Part shown: positions 1 to 9,296 of the stretch, piece after piece
Layout: the number at the start of each line of letters is the position of its first letter
How positions within the stretch are numbered: the stretch's first letter is position 1
Assembly: GCA_027311065.1 (NCBI GenBank)
Contig: DAICZP010000078.1
Span: 1 to 49,102, forward strand
Reading direction: 5' to 3'
DNA length: 49,102 nucleotides
Origin: Thiomonas sp.
Lineage (GTDB): Bacteria > Pseudomonadota > Gammaproteobacteria > Burkholderiales > Burkholderiaceae_C
The notes under the pieces: generated by a model
Told to the model about the DNA's origin: nothing
Databases searched by the model: none
What the model saw: the letters and a program-made list of their open reading frames with translations, nothing else
Position numbers and translations under genes: made by a program

Positions 1-960
1 CGTGCCGAGTGCTGCGCGCAGCGCCCGCGCTGCGAACTGAATCGCCTGCCCAGCCTGGGGAATCGCCCGACCCATGCGGATGAAATCATGGGTGACGCCC
101 GCCCAGGTGTGCAGCTCTACCGCCACGCCGGCGTCGCGCAGGCGCTCCGCGTAGGCGACCCCTTCGTCATGAAGGATGTCGCAGCCGGCCAGACCGATCC
201 AGGCTGGCGCAACGCCACGCAGATCGGGCGCACGCAGCGGCGCGAAGCGCCAATCGTCGCGATCAGAAACCTCTTGAAGGTAGAGTCCGAAAAACCAGTC
301 GATATGTTCCTGCTCCAGCACGAATCCCTTCGCATACCGCTGCGCTGAGGCCGTGCGTGCCCATCCCGCGGTTCCGGGATAGAACATCAACTGCAGTGCC
401 AGCGGCAAGTCAATCGCCCGTGCGTGCAAGGCGCAAGTCGTCGCCAGGGTGCCTCCGGCGCTGTCGCCGGCCACGGCGATACGCGCGGAGTCAATCCCGA
501 GCATGGCACCATGCGCGTGGAGCCAGGTCAGTGCGTCCCATGCGTCATCCACTGCGCAGGGGAACGGATGCTCGGGTGCGAGGCGGTAATCCAGAGCAAA
601 TACCGTGCAACCTGCAGACATGGCCAATTGGCGGCACAGCACATCGTGGCTGTCGAGACTGCCAAGCACGAAACCGCCGCCGTGCAGATAGAGCAAAGCG
701 GGCGATGCGTCGTGCGGGCTCAAGGGTGTGGGGCGGTAGCAACGCACCCCCAACCGGGCACCATCGCGCGTCGGACAGTCGAGATCGAGGACCGCGGCCA
801 CCGCTGGCGGTGCCACGTCGAGAACACCGGATCCAAGTTCATGCAATTCGCGCGCCCGCTGCACACCGAGTTCCCACAGCGGACGCGCGCCGGCGCGCGC
901 CATGCGCTGCAGCAAGGAGGCCATGGCGTGCGTCGGGCCATCTGCGGAGGACGCGATCAT
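1..960 (-). CDS. alpha/beta hydrolase (esterase/lipase, HSL-like), 3' end cut by window edge
   Basis: The frame is open from an ATG at 960 to base 1, giving 320 codons, and the stop lies just outside the window. The translation shows the oxyanion-hole motif HGGG (YLHGGGFVLGS, about residue 95) and the nucleophile elbow GDSAGG (about residue 165), the signature of the hormone-sensitive-lipase-like alpha/beta hydrolase fold-3 family. A late Asp in 'LAGCDILHDEG' and a His in 'GVTHDF' fit the other two triad residues. These enzymes hydrolyse short-chain carboxyl esters in the cytoplasm. Family length is usually 300-330 aa, so almost all of the gene is present. It follows the flavoprotein gene by 58 bp on the same strand and may share its transcript. 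No clear Shine-Dalgarno precedes 960, and an in-frame ATG at 924 is an alternative start. Substrate unknown. Confidence 0.85.
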   Translation of the reverse strand, partial: MIASSADGPTHAMASLLQRMARAGARPLWELGVQRARELHELGSGVLDVAPPAVAAVLDLDCPTRDGARLGVRCYRPTPLSPHDASPALLYLHGGGFVLGSLDSHDVLCRQLAMSAGCTVFALDYRLAPEHPFPCAVDDAWDALTWLHAHGAMLGIDSARIAVAGDSAGGTLATTCALHARAIDLPLALQLMFYPGTAGWARTASAQRYAKGFVLEQEHIDWFFGLYLQEVSDRDDWRFAPLRAPDLRGVAPAWIGLAGCDILHDEGVAYAERLRDAGVAVELHTWAGVTHDFIRMGRAIPQAGQAIQFAARALRAALGT

Positions 961-1018
961 GCGGAATGCTCAAGCAAGTTGCGGGGCCACCAGCCTACAC
1001 GCTCAGGGCCGCGCGCGC

Positions 1019-2206
1019 TCACACCGCCATGGCGGCCGCCCGCCCGCTGGACCATGCCCACTGAAAGTTGTAACCGCCCAGCCACCCCGTCACGTCGACC
1101 ACCTCGCCGATGAAATGCAATCCCGGTACCCGCCGACAAACGAGGGTCAGCGGGTCGAGTTCATCGGTTGCCACGCCGCCGCGCATCACTTCGGCCTTGT
1201 TCCAGCCCTGGGTGCCCGCGGGGCGTACCGTCCAAGCGTCAATGGCACGCCCCAATGCGACGAGGCGCGCGTCGCCGAGTTCGGCAAGTCGCTGCTGCCC
1301 TGGCATCCCCGCTTCCTGGATCCAGGTTTCGGCCAGTCGACGCGGCAATCGTGATGCCAGCGCGCCCAGCAGTGACTGCCGGGTCCGCGACTTCTCCTCG
1401 CGCAGCCATGCGCCCAGATCGGCGCCAGGAGCGAGATCGATTTGTAGCGCATCGCCCGGGTTCCAGGTGCTTGAGATCTGCAGGATGGCTGGTCCCGAAA
1501 GCCCGCGGTGGGTAAACAACAAGTCCTCCAGGAAATGCTGCGCGCCACAGCGCACGACGACCTCGCGAGCCACGCCAGCAAGGGCCGCGAAAGGCTTCCA
1601 GTCGGCCGGCGCAAAGGTCAGGGGCACCAGCGCTGGACGCGGCTCGACGACCCGCAGTCCGAAATCGCGCGCCAGTCGCAACCCGTAGTCGCTCGCGCCG
1701 ATGCGCGGCACCGGCAATCCTCCCGTCGCCACCACCACCCGGGCGGCAAGGATCGCGCCGGCCTCGGTGTCAACGCGGAACGCGCTGCCCTCGCGGCCCA
1801 CATCCGTCACCCGGCAGGGTTGGCGCCACTCCACCCGGCCTTGCGCGCACTCGGCGCGCAAAAGTTCGATGATGCGGCGACTGTCGTCGTTGCAGAACAA
1901 CTGCCCCTTGTGCTTTTCATGGAAGGCTACGCCATGGCGGCGCACGAGCCCGATGAAATCGCGCGGTCCATAGGCGGTCAGGGCCTCGCGCGCAAACCCC
2001 GGATCCTCGCCGATGTATTGGGCTGCGGTGGCATGAAGGTTCGTGAAGTTGCAACGGCCCCCGCCTGATATACGGATTTTTTCACCAATGTGCCGGGCGT
2101 GATCGATCAAGACAACACGTCGTCCGCGCTGCCCCGCAATTGCAGCGCACAGCATGCCGGCGGCTCCAGCGCCGATCACTGCGACATCAAAGCGCACGGC
2201 TTGCAT
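1019..2206 (-). CDS. HI0933/YhiN/BaiN-family NAD(P)/FAD-dependent oxidoreductase
   Basis: 395 aa. The N-terminus has the Rossmann FAD-binding signature GAGAAG (about residues 12-17), followed by 'IGEKIRISGGGRCNFTN', which is diagnostic of the HI0933/YhiN family. A second nucleotide-binding element, 'VVATGGLPVPRIGASDYG', follows near residue 160. The C-terminus 'GEVVDVTGWLGGYNFQWAWSSG' closes the FAD fold as usual in this family. The physiological reaction is unsettled for most members; BaiN is a bile-acid-pathway flavoprotein. I therefore assign only a cytoplasmic FAD-dependent reductase. A GTG at 2209 directly precedes the ATG used here. Its 3' neighbour is the esterase, on the same strand. 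Confidence 0.88.
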   Translation of the reverse strand: MQAVRFDVAVIGAGAAGMLCAAIAGQRGRRVVLIDHARHIGEKIRISGGGRCNFTNLHATAAQYIGEDPGFAREALTAYGPRDFIGLVRRHGVAFHEKHKGQLFCNDDSRRIIELLRAECAQGRVEWRQPCRVTDVGREGSAFRVDTEAGAILAARVVVATGGLPVPRIGASDYGLRLARDFGLRVVEPRPALVPLTFAPADWKPFAALAGVAREVVVRCGAQHFLEDLLFTHRGLSGPAILQISSTWNPGDALQIDLAPGADLGAWLREEKSRTRQSLLGALASRLPRRLAETWIQEAGMPGQQRLAELGDARLVALGRAIDAWTVRPAGTQGWNKAEVMRGGVATDELDPLTLVCRRVPGLHFIGEVVDVTGWLGGYNFQWAWSSGRAAAMAV

Positions 2207-2224
2207 CACACCGACGCCGAAACG

Positions 2225-2253
2225 ACCAGGGGCCGCCCGTGGCGGGCCCTGGT
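2225..2253 (-). terminator. hairpin between the oxidoreductase genes, possible terminator
   Basis: A 13-bp stem with one mismatch (arms ACCAGGGGCCGCC and GGCGGGCCCTGGT) encloses a 3-nt loop in the 151-bp gap between the iorAB stop and the flavoprotein start. There is no strong U-tract on either strand (CGTTTC on minus, TTTCAT on plus). It may be a weak terminator for the upstream gene or an RNA stability element. The rest of the gap shows no gene. Confidence 0.45.
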
Positions 2254-2360
2254 TTCATAGGAATCGATGCCGAACCGCTGTGAGGTATTGCCCATGCAAG
2301 CGCCTGCGTGCCGTGTAGGCCACAGGCTAAATCGCCATTATGGCAGCTCGAAGTGCGCGT

Positions 2361-5300
2361 TCATGCGGTTCCGATACGTATGCCGCGAAAGCTGCCGGCT
2401 TCGGTTGGCGGAGCCTCGGGATAGCGCCCCGGATCGAATCGGTGCATGAGAGCGGCTTCGCGCCGGCGTGCGGTGGCCACCGCGGCTTGCTTGACGTGAC
2501 CGTAGCCGCGCATTTGCAAAGGAACGGCGGCGATGGCTTGCGCCAGATCGAGGTTCTCCGTACGCAACCCCCTCAGGAGTTCCTCCACGCGCGCTTCAAA
2601 CGCGACGATCAATCCCCGTTCCATGCGGCGCTCGGCGCCACGGCCGAAGGGGTCGAACGGACTGCCGCGCAGGATTTTGCCGCGTGCCAGCACGCGCAAC
2701 CACGGCAGCACCCAGGCCCCGAGTCGGGTTTTGCGCGGGTTCGCGCCACGGTTCCACGGCATGGCCATGTGCAAGGCGAAGCGCGGCGAGCCGTCGAACT
2801 GCTGCGCCAACGCGGCCTGGAACGCACCGTCGGTGTAGAGCCGCGCGACTTCGTATTCGTCCTTGTAGCTCATCAGCTTGCGCAGACTGCGCGCAACCGC
2901 AGCCGCGAACGCACCGTCCCCACCCAGTTCGGCTTCACGTTGGCGCGCCCGGCCCACGGTGCGGGCGAAGCGGTCAGCCCAGGCGGAATTCTGGTACGCG
3001 GTGAGTTCGGCCACCCCTTCTGCCAGAAGCGCGTCGACGTCCCGCGCGCCGGGCGCCGGCACGTTGCGGGTGTCGTGTTCCAGAGCAGACCGCGCCATCG
3101 GGTCGGCGGCGGCCAGGCGCCCGAGGGCAAAGGCGAGGTGGTTCGTTTCAACGGCCACGCCGTTGAGTGCGATGGCGCGCTCCAAGGATGCCCGCCCCAC
3201 CGGAACCAGGCCACGCTGCCAGGCGAAACCCAGGGCCACGATATTGGCACCCACGGTGTCGCCAAGCCAGGCTTCGGCCAGTGCCTGCGCGTCGAAGACT
3301 TCGACACGCTCAGCCCCCGCTGCATGGCGCAGCTTCGCCAGCAGTTCCGGCATGTGGACATCGGCGTCGGGATCGCGCATGGCCGTGGACAAAGGCGCCT
3401 CGTGCACGTTGGCCAGAATCCTGGTGCGCCCACGACGCACGGTATACAGGGCGTCGGGAGAAGCACCCACCACGACGTCGCAGGCCAGCACCGCGTCGGC
3501 TTGCTGGGCATCGATGCGGACCTGATGGAGTCGCGTTGCCTCGTCGGCAAGTCGAACGAAAGACAGAACTGCCCCGCCTTTTTGCGCGAAACCCATGAAG
3601 TCAAGGACGCTGGCGCTTCGTCCTTCCAGGTGCGCCGCCATGGCCACCAGTGCTCCCACGGTAACCACGCCCGTTCCGCCGACCCCTGTGATCAGCAAAT
3701 CGTACGGGCCGGACCAGGTGTGCGCCGTTGGTTCCGGCAGAGCCGCGACGCGCTGCACGAACGCGTCCGTGCCGCCTGCCAGGCGCCCGACCCGACGCCG
3801 CAGTGTCGCGTCCTCGACCTCGACAAAGCTTGGACAAAAGCCCCGCAGGCAGGAATAGTCCTTGTTGCAGGTGGTCTGATCGATGCGGCGCTTGCGTCCA
3901 TGCGCGGTGTCGACCGGGAGCACGGCAACGCAGTTGCTCTGCACGCTGCAGTCACCGCACCCCTCGCAGACCCGCTCGTTGATGAACAGCCGGCGTCCGG
4001 GGTCGCGCGCCTGCCCTTTCTTGCGGCGCCGCCGAAGCTCCGCGGCGCAGGTCTGGGCGTAAATCAGCACCGTGACTCCCGATTGCGTACGCAGACGTCG
4101 TTGCACGGCATCGAGATCGGCGCGTGCATGAAACGTCGTCCCGGCCGGAAAGCGGTGGCGCACGGTCCGGAAACGTTCGATCGTGTCCGACACCACGGCA
4201 ACATGGGCCACGCCCTCGCTCTCGACTTGCCGGGCGATGGCATCCACGCTGATGGGCCCATCAACAGGCTGGCCACCCGTCATCGCCACCGCATCGTTGA
4301 AAAGGATCTTGTAGGTCAGCGTGGCCTTGGCCGCCACTGCCTGGCGAATCGCCAGATAGCCCGAGTGATAGTACGTACCGTCACCAAGATTCTGGAAAAC
4401 ATGGGGCTGGCGCGTGAACATCGCATGCGATACCCAGTCAACACCCTCCCCGCCCATCTGGATCAGGCCCGTGGTTTCACGGTCCATCCAGCTCGCCATG
4501 AAATGGCAGCCGATTCCCGCCTGCGCCATCGAGCCGTCGGGAACCTGGGTGGATGTATTGTGGGGACAGCCCGCGCAAAAATATGGTGCTCGCCGCACGC
4601 CGTCAGCCACGTTGGAGAGAATGTCGGGTACCGTGAAATCACGGACGTGACGAAGGTGATCGCGAAACGTGGTGTTGTCAGGAAAATGCCGTGCCAGCCA
4701 TGCGGCAACCGCCTCGATCAAACGCGAGGGGCGAAGCTCTCCGGTTTCGGCAATCAATGGCGTACCATCGCGATCGTGTTTGCCGACGATGGCCACGCGC
4801 CGGGGCGCGTTGTAGAACAGCGACCGCAGTTGTGTCTCGACAACCGGGGCTTTTTCCTCCACCACCAGCACTTCGTCAATACCCTCGAAGAACGCCCGCA
4901 TGCGCGTCGTCTCGAGAGGCCATGCCAGTCCCACCTTGTAGATGCGAACACCCGCGGCGGCCAGCATCGCGGTGTCGATTTCCAGGCGCCGAAGCACCTC
5001 CATCAGATCGTGGTGGCCCTTTCCGCACGTGACAATACCCACGCGTGCCAGGGGCGCCACGACGATGTCGCGGTCGATGGAATTCACCCGTGCGAACGCC
5101 GCAACGGCGTCAAGTTTGGCAGCGAGGCGGTGTTCGATGCGGGGTGACGGCAGGTCCGGCCAGCGGTAGTGCAGGCCGTCAGGTGGCGTAACGTGGCCCG
5201 AAGCCGCACGCACGGATTCGGCATCGAGCCAGGTTTGCGTGCTGGCGATCACCCGGTCAAGGTCAACCGTGGCACGACTTTCCACGACCTCGGACGGCGC

Positions 5301-5924
5301 TGTCATCCCGACCCAGGCGCCGCTGTAGCGCGACAACGCCCAGCCGTACAGACCAAATTCCAGGCAATCGGCAATATCGGCCGGCGCGACAATCGGCATA
5401 CCCATCGCCTGCATTGCCCCTTCACTTTGATGGGGGAAGGACGACGAGACACAGCCATGGTCGTCTCCGGCAACCACCAGCACGCCTCCGCGCGGCGAAG
5501 CGCCATAGGCGTTGCCATGCTTGAGCGCATCCGTGGCCCGGTCCACGCCAGGCCCCTTGCCGTACCAGAGCGCGAAGACTCCATCGGTGGTGCGCAGCGG
5601 GTCTGATTCAACACGTTGCGTTCCCAGCACCTGGGTTGCTGCCAGCTCCTCGTTCACGGCGGGCACGAAGCGGATGCCGCGGGCGAGGAAATCCGGGCCC
5701 GCCTTCCAGACCGCCTGGTCGACCGCACCCAGGGGTGATCCACGATAGCCGCTGATGAAGCCACGCGTATCCATCCCGGCGTCGACATCGCGTGCGCGCT
5801 GCATCAACATCAGGCGCAGCAACGCCTGGGTGCCAGTGAGCATGACCCGACCGCGTGTAGCCCATAGCGCATCGTCAAGACTTGCATCGACGCTGCGGGC
5901 GTGCTCGACAGCGACCTGATTCAT
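2361..5924 (-). CDS. fused indolepyruvate ferredoxin oxidoreductase (IorA-IorB type)
   Basis: 1187 aa. It oxidatively decarboxylates 2-oxo acids (arylpyruvates, possibly branched-chain 2-oxo acids) to acyl-CoA using thiamine diphosphate and iron-sulfur clusters. The N-terminal half resembles the pyrimidine-binding and TPP-binding parts (GYRGSPLG near residue 45; 'CAGCPHNTS' near 450). A ferredoxin-like cysteine cluster CEGCGDC lies near 650, and the C-terminal gamma-type domain starts with 'GVGGTGVVTVG'. Archaeal homologues split this into IorA and IorB; the fused single chain is common in proteobacteria. The ATG at 5924 has a good Shine-Dalgarno (AAGGAG) a few bases upstream, so the 175-codon upstream extension of the open frame is rejected. 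A divergent Lrp/AsnC regulator lies 114 bp away and probably controls it. Confidence 0.92.
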   Translation of the reverse strand: MNQVAVEHARSVDASLDDALWATRGRVMLTGTQALLRLMLMQRARDVDAGMDTRGFISGYRGSPLGAVDQAVWKAGPDFLARGIRFVPAVNEELAATQVLGTQRVESDPLRTTDGVFALWYGKGPGVDRATDALKHGNAYGASPRGGVLVVAGDDHGCVSSSFPHQSEGAMQAMGMPIVAPADIADCLEFGLYGWALSRYSGAWVGMTAPSEVVESRATVDLDRVIASTQTWLDAESVRAASGHVTPPDGLHYRWPDLPSPRIEHRLAAKLDAVAAFARVNSIDRDIVVAPLARVGIVTCGKGHHDLMEVLRRLEIDTAMLAAAGVRIYKVGLAWPLETTRMRAFFEGIDEVLVVEEKAPVVETQLRSLFYNAPRRVAIVGKHDRDGTPLIAETGELRPSRLIEAVAAWLARHFPDNTTFRDHLRHVRDFTVPDILSNVADGVRRAPYFCAGCPHNTSTQVPDGSMAQAGIGCHFMASWMDRETTGLIQMGGEGVDWVSHAMFTRQPHVFQNLGDGTYYHSGYLAIRQAVAAKATLTYKILFNDAVAMTGGQPVDGPISVDAIARQVESEGVAHVAVVSDTIERFRTVRHRFPAGTTFHARADLDAVQRRLRTQSGVTVLIYAQTCAAELRRRRKKGQARDPGRRLFINERVCEGCGDCSVQSNCVAVLPVDTAHGRKRRIDQTTCNKDYSCLRGFCPSFVEVEDATLRRRVGRLAGGTDAFVQRVAALPEPTAHTWSGPYDLLITGVGGTGVVTVGALVAMAAHLEGRSASVLDFMGFAQKGGAVLSFVRLADEATRLHQVRIDAQQADAVLACDVVVGASPDALYTVRRGRTRILANVHEAPLSTAMRDPDADVHMPELLAKLRHAAGAERVEVFDAQALAEAWLGDTVGANIVALGFAWQRGLVPVGRASLERAIALNGVAVETNHLAFALGRLAAADPMARSALEHDTRNVPAPGARDVDALLAEGVAELTAYQNSAWADRFARTVGRARQREAELGGDGAFAAAVARSLRKLMSYKDEYEVARLYTDGAFQAALAQQFDGSPRFALHMAMPWNRGANPRKTRLGAWVLPWLRVLARGKILRGSPFDPFGRGAERRMERGLIVAFEARVEELLRGLRTENLDLAQAIAAVPLQMRGYGHVKQAAVATARRREAALMHRFDPGRYPEAPPTEAGSFRGIRIGTA

Positions 5925-6038
5925 CACGTCTCCTTCGATTTCCATGCTTGAAAGAATAGGCGCGGCGGACCAAAATATCTCACTTAATTTTCTGCACTCG
6001 GCAGATTTTTCAGAAGCTTGTTTTCCTTTGAATCGAAA

Positions 6039-6569
6039 ATGGAAAAAATTGAACTTGATCGATACAGTCTGCAGCTTCTCGACGAGTTGCAGCGCGATGC
6101 CAGGCAGACCATGCAGCAACTCGCGGACAAGGTGTGGCTGTCGGCCACGCCGTGCTGGAAGCGGATCAAGGATATGGAGGCTGCCGGCGTCCTGCGCGGT
6201 TACACGGCGGTGCTCGACCGCGCGCGCCTGGGGCTGGGCCTGCTTGTAGTCGTCGAGGTCAACCTTGACCGCCACAATGACGAAAGCGTGGATCGATTCG
6301 AAGCTGCTGTGATGGCGTGCCCGCCAATCGTCCGCTGCTTGTCGACCACGGGCGAAGCGGACTACCTGCTGACGGTGCTGGCGGCCGACATCGCAGCCTA
6401 CGACACGCTCTTGCAGCGGGTGTTGTTCAAACTGCCGGGCGTTGCCCATTTGCGCTCGCGCATCGTCCTGCGCGAGGTCAAGACCGACACGCGGCTGCCG
6501 CTGGACGATGGCCTGCCGGTCGCACCCTGCGCCGCCGGGCCCGGGCGCCCGCTCAGCCGCGAATCGTGA
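6039..6569 (+). CDS. Lrp/AsnC-family transcriptional regulator
   Basis: 176 aa. An N-terminal winged helix-turn-helix (residues about 5-55: 'LDELQRDARQTMQQLADKV' then 'CWKRIKDMEAAGVLRGY') is followed by a RAM/AsnC ligand-binding domain ('VVVEVNLDRHNDESVDRFEAAV', 'TGEADYLLTVLAADIAAYDTLL'). This is the standard Lrp architecture. It is transcribed away from the fused 2-oxo-acid oxidoreductase and shares the 5925-6038 promoter region, so amino-acid-responsive control of that gene is likely (inference). A TTG at 6018 would add seven residues, but the ATG at 6039 gives the normal family start. Its 3' end overlaps the convergent chaperone gene by 17 bp. Confidence 0.93.
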   Translation: MEKIELDRYSLQLLDELQRDARQTMQQLADKVWLSATPCWKRIKDMEAAGVLRGYTAVLDRARLGLGLLVVVEVNLDRHNDESVDRFEAAVMACPPIVRCLSTTGEADYLLTVLAADIAAYDTLLQRVLFKLPGVAHLRSRIVLREVKTDTRLPLDDGLPVAPCAAGPGRPLSRES

Positions 6570-7056
6570 AGGCTGCGGGGTCCGATCGGGGCACCGCTTC
6601 CATTGGGGAAGCGTTCTTGCCGGATTGACGATCCAGCGCCGCCATGAACAAGGCGCCCATGTCGGACATCGCCGCCGCCAGCGCTTCCAACGCCAGGTCC
6701 TGACAATCGAGGGTATCGGTGAGAATCAGATGATCTTCACGCTCCGGATGCACGCCGAAGCGACTTCCGGAGCCGAGCAAGGCGTTCGCGCGCATGGCGA
6801 AAAGCAAGCCATCCGACCCCGTAAACGAGGTTTCGCTCTCAAACATCAGCAAAAAACGGTTTTCTTCGCGGCTGTGCGCGAGTTCGAGCCGCATCCCCCC
6901 TTCGAATTCAAACTCAAGGCTGAAGTCGCCATCGAGCATCTCGGGCTCGTAGCCCTCGCCGTCGAGGGCATCGCCAACCTGAAAGCCCGCGACGTCCGCG
7001 GCCAAATGCGCAAAAACGAGTGGGTTGTTTACTGGATCAACGGAGTTACGGTCCAT
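6553..7056 (-). CDS. putative class I type III secretion (effector) chaperone, CesT-like
   Basis: 167 aa, acidic. The pattern is that of CesT/SycE-fold chaperones: alternating beta-strands 'FSLEFEFEGGMRLELAH' and 'NRFLLMFES', a helix 'SDGLLFAMRANALLGSGSRFGVHPE', a strand 'DHLILTDTLD' and a C-terminal amphipathic helix. These dimeric cytosolic proteins bind the N-terminus of a secreted effector and deliver it to the SctN ATPase. The ATG at 7056 has an AGAGG Shine-Dalgarno; the frame extends to 7113 without one. The gene follows the anti-sigma kinase by 93 bp and is probably in the regulatory operon. No effector gene lies beside it, so the client must be encoded elsewhere. Function is inferred from fold pattern and context. 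Confidence 0.6.
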   Translation of the reverse strand: MDRNSVDPVNNPLVFAHLAADVAGFQVGDALDGEGYEPEMLDGDFSLEFEFEGGMRLELAHSREENRFLLMFESETSFTGSDGLLFAMRANALLGSGSRFGVHPEREDHLILTDTLDCQDLALEALAAAMSDMGALFMAALDRQSGKNASPMEAVPRSDPAAFTIRG

Positions 7057-7149
7057 GTCGTGTGTCCTCTGGGAAATGTCCGGGATTGATCGCTGGGACG
7101 CGGCGCCCGGCATGAGCCCATCGTAGGTACCGCCTCCGGCACTTCGTGT

Positions 7150-7635
7150 TCAATTGCCGTGATCCCCAAAACAATCCGCACGCAGCGGAAGAATCGCCTG
7201 GGTATGGTTGTGTCCGTCGCGACGCACGTAGTGCAAGGAGCTCGCGAGCCCATGCAGCAGCAGCAGACCAAGCCCCCCTTCCCGATCCATGGTCGCAGCC
7301 GACGCGTCAGGTGTGCCGGGGCCCTCGGGGTTGAACGGGCTGCCATCATCGGTGATGTCGATGCGCACCCGCATGCCGTCATCGGCCACATGCAGCTCCA
7401 CCCACGTCGCGCCGCCGTGCCGGATCGCATTGGTTGCCAATTCTTCCAGCACCAACTGGGCGATGAAACGTGGCCTTGCATCCCAACCTTGTCCCGCGGC
7501 CAGCGCGCGCAACGCCGCCGCGAGCGCGGGCTGATCCTGGGTCGTCGCGCGCAGGCGCAGATGGGACCGCCATGGCGAAACCGGTGCCGGCGCCGCAAGC
7601 GGCGAGACGCCTCGTCGCTGGATCTGTTGAATCAT
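7150..7635 (-). CDS. btrW: anti-sigma factor serine kinase, RsbW/BtrW type (HATPase)
   Basis: 161 aa. It has the GHKL ATPase motifs of RsbW/SpoIIAB kinases: N box 'EELATNAIRHGG' (about residues 64-75), G1 box 'DDGSPFNP' (about 96-103) and G2 box 'EGGLGLLLLHG' (about 119-129). Proteins of this family bind and inhibit a sigma factor and phosphorylate a STAS antagonist on serine. Its ATG overlaps the stop of the SpoIIE phosphatase gene (ATGA), so the two are translationally coupled. With the STAS gene at 9297 it forms a full partner switch beside the secretin gene, as btrU/btrV/btrW do in the Bordetella bsc locus. The symbol is given by analogy. The partner sigma factor is not in the window. Confidence 0.85.
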   Translation of the reverse strand: MIQQIQRRGVSPLAAPAPVSPWRSHLRLRATTQDQPALAAALRALAAGQGWDARPRFIAQLVLEELATNAIRHGGATWVELHVADDGMRVRIDITDDGSPFNPEGPGTPDASAATMDREGGLGLLLLHGLASSLHYVRRDGHNHTQAILPLRADCFGDHGN

Positions 7636-9176
7636 GGGTGTGATCGGGGTGCGCGACCCAGTGCCGCCACGGTGATGTCATCCGACTGCGGCGCGTTGCC
7701 CGCAAAGCGCGCCACGTCGCCGAGGACGGACTCCACGAGCGCCGCGGCGTCCGCATCCGGCACCTGTGCCACCACGCGCGCAAGCCGCTCTGATCCATAG
7801 TGCATCCGGCGTTCATCAAACGCCTCGGTGACACCATCGGTCCATGCAAGCAGGAGATCCCCCGGCTCGAGCACGATCGACCGCGCGGGAAACTGCGCGT
7901 CGGCGACGATGCCAAGTGCGATACCACCGGTGCGGTCGAGCCCCTCCACACGTCCGTCGGCACGACGAAGCATGGGAGGCATGTGTCCCCCGAGGGCGTA
8001 GGAGAGGACGCCGCTGATCGGGTCGAGAAGCCCATAAAACACGGTGACGAAATTGTCCAGGAAGCCCTGGGCGCACAGGTCCACATTAGCCCGGGCGAGG
8101 ACGGAGCCCGGCTCTCGCGCATGCGTTGCCGCTTCGCGAAGGAGCGTTCGGGCCACGGCCATCATGAATGCGGCACTCACGCCTTTCCCCGCCACATCGG
8201 CCATGACGATGCCCAGGTTCCCGTCAGGAAGCGCGATGAAGTCATAGAAATCTCCAGACATATGTTGCGCTGCGATCATCCGTGCCGCACCGCGCCAACC
8301 TGGCATGGCTGGCATGACTTCCGGAAGAATCGCCATCTGCAACTCGCGCGCCGCTTCGAGTTCATCCTCGATCCTGGCCTGGGCGCGCGTCAGCGCCAGG
8401 TTGCGCTCGGATAGTTCGGAGGTGCGGCGGACCACCAGATCATCCAATGCACGCATGCGCCACCGGACCCTGGCCGCCATGCCGACGAATACGCGCGCAA
8501 GACGCCCCAGCTCGTCGTTGCGCGCACACACGCGCACGAGCAACTCCGGCGGCGGCACACGGCCTGTTTGCACGATGGCGGCGGCGCGCGTGAGCGCGTC
8601 CAGTGGGCGCGCCAACTGATCGGCGGCGCGCAGTGCGAGGGCGAGCCCGGCGACGACGATGAGCACTCCCAAACCAGCGGTGGTCTCCCACCCACGCGTC
8701 TGCGAGGCATCAAGGCCTTCGCGTGCAAAGCGCGCAAAAAACGCCCCCACGATCCGGCCATGCCGATCACGGATTGCGTGATACATATCGATACCGGCAG
8801 CGGGCGTGCGAATCATGCTGCCGCTCGGTGCGTCCATCACGCGCGCGAGGCCTTGCAGCCATGGAGCGCTTGCGACCCCCGCAGGCCCCCGGCAGATTGC
8901 ACCTCGCGGATCGCGCGGCGTCACACAAAACGCTTTCAGCGCGCCCTCGCCCACCAACCGGTCACCGAGGATCGAGGCCCGCCGGAGATCGGGTGCGCGG
9001 CCATCGTCAGCGATGGGCAGCAATGCGCCGAGGATCGGACCGACGATCTCCGCGTCCCAGCGCACCTGCCTGAGCACGCGCTGGTGCGCGTGCGCTCCCA
9101 GGGCGAGCGCGGTCAAGCCCACGGCGGCGAGCGCGAACAGTGCCGTGAACACGAGGACGCGGGCGCGCAACCTCAT
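7632..9176 (-). CDS. btrU: membrane PP2C/SpoIIE phosphatase with HAMP domain, BtrU/RsbU type
   Basis: 514 aa. TM1 is at about residues 6-28. A periplasmic sensor region runs to about 160, TM2 ('TAGLGVLIVVAGLALALR') is at about 166-184, and a HAMP segment ('DQLARPLDALTRAAAI') follows. After a coiled linker comes a SpoIIE-type PP2C domain with the metal-binding motifs 'MSGDFYDF', 'ADVAGKG', 'WTDGVTEAFD' and 'SDDITVAAL'. It should dephosphorylate the STAS protein in response to a signal, letting that protein sequester the anti-sigma kinase. The ATG at 9176 starts an inner-membrane signal anchor. It overlaps the kinase gene downstream by 4 bp and is divergent from the STAS gene (120-bp gap, no obvious motif seen). 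The periplasmic ligand is unknown. Confidence 0.88.
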   Translation of the reverse strand: MRLRARVLVFTALFALAAVGLTALALGAHAHQRVLRQVRWDAEIVGPILGALLPIADDGRAPDLRRASILGDRLVGEGALKAFCVTPRDPRGAICRGPAGVASAPWLQGLARVMDAPSGSMIRTPAAGIDMYHAIRDRHGRIVGAFFARFAREGLDASQTRGWETTAGLGVLIVVAGLALALRAADQLARPLDALTRAAAIVQTGRVPPPELLVRVCARNDELGRLARVFVGMAARVRWRMRALDDLVVRRTSELSERNLALTRAQARIEDELEAARELQMAILPEVMPAMPGWRGAARMIAAQHMSGDFYDFIALPDGNLGIVMADVAGKGVSAAFMMAVARTLLREAATHAREPGSVLARANVDLCAQGFLDNFVTVFYGLLDPISGVLSYALGGHMPPMLRRADGRVEGLDRTGGIALGIVADAQFPARSIVLEPGDLLLAWTDGVTEAFDERRMHYGSERLARVVAQVPDADAAALVESVLGDVARFAGNAPQSDDITVAALGRAPRSHP

Positions 9177-9296
9177 CCTGGCGTGCTGCCGGGGCGGGTC
9201 GGCGACCCCGGCATCGAATTGGCGCGCTGCTCACGGCCGATTCGCCCGCAGCGAACCACAATGGCCGCAGGTTCATCAAAAGGAGAAAAATCGGCC

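Noticed and set aside
2340-5147. 935-codon plus-strand open frame
   Set aside because: Antisense shadow of the fused oxidoreductase; no recognisable domain.
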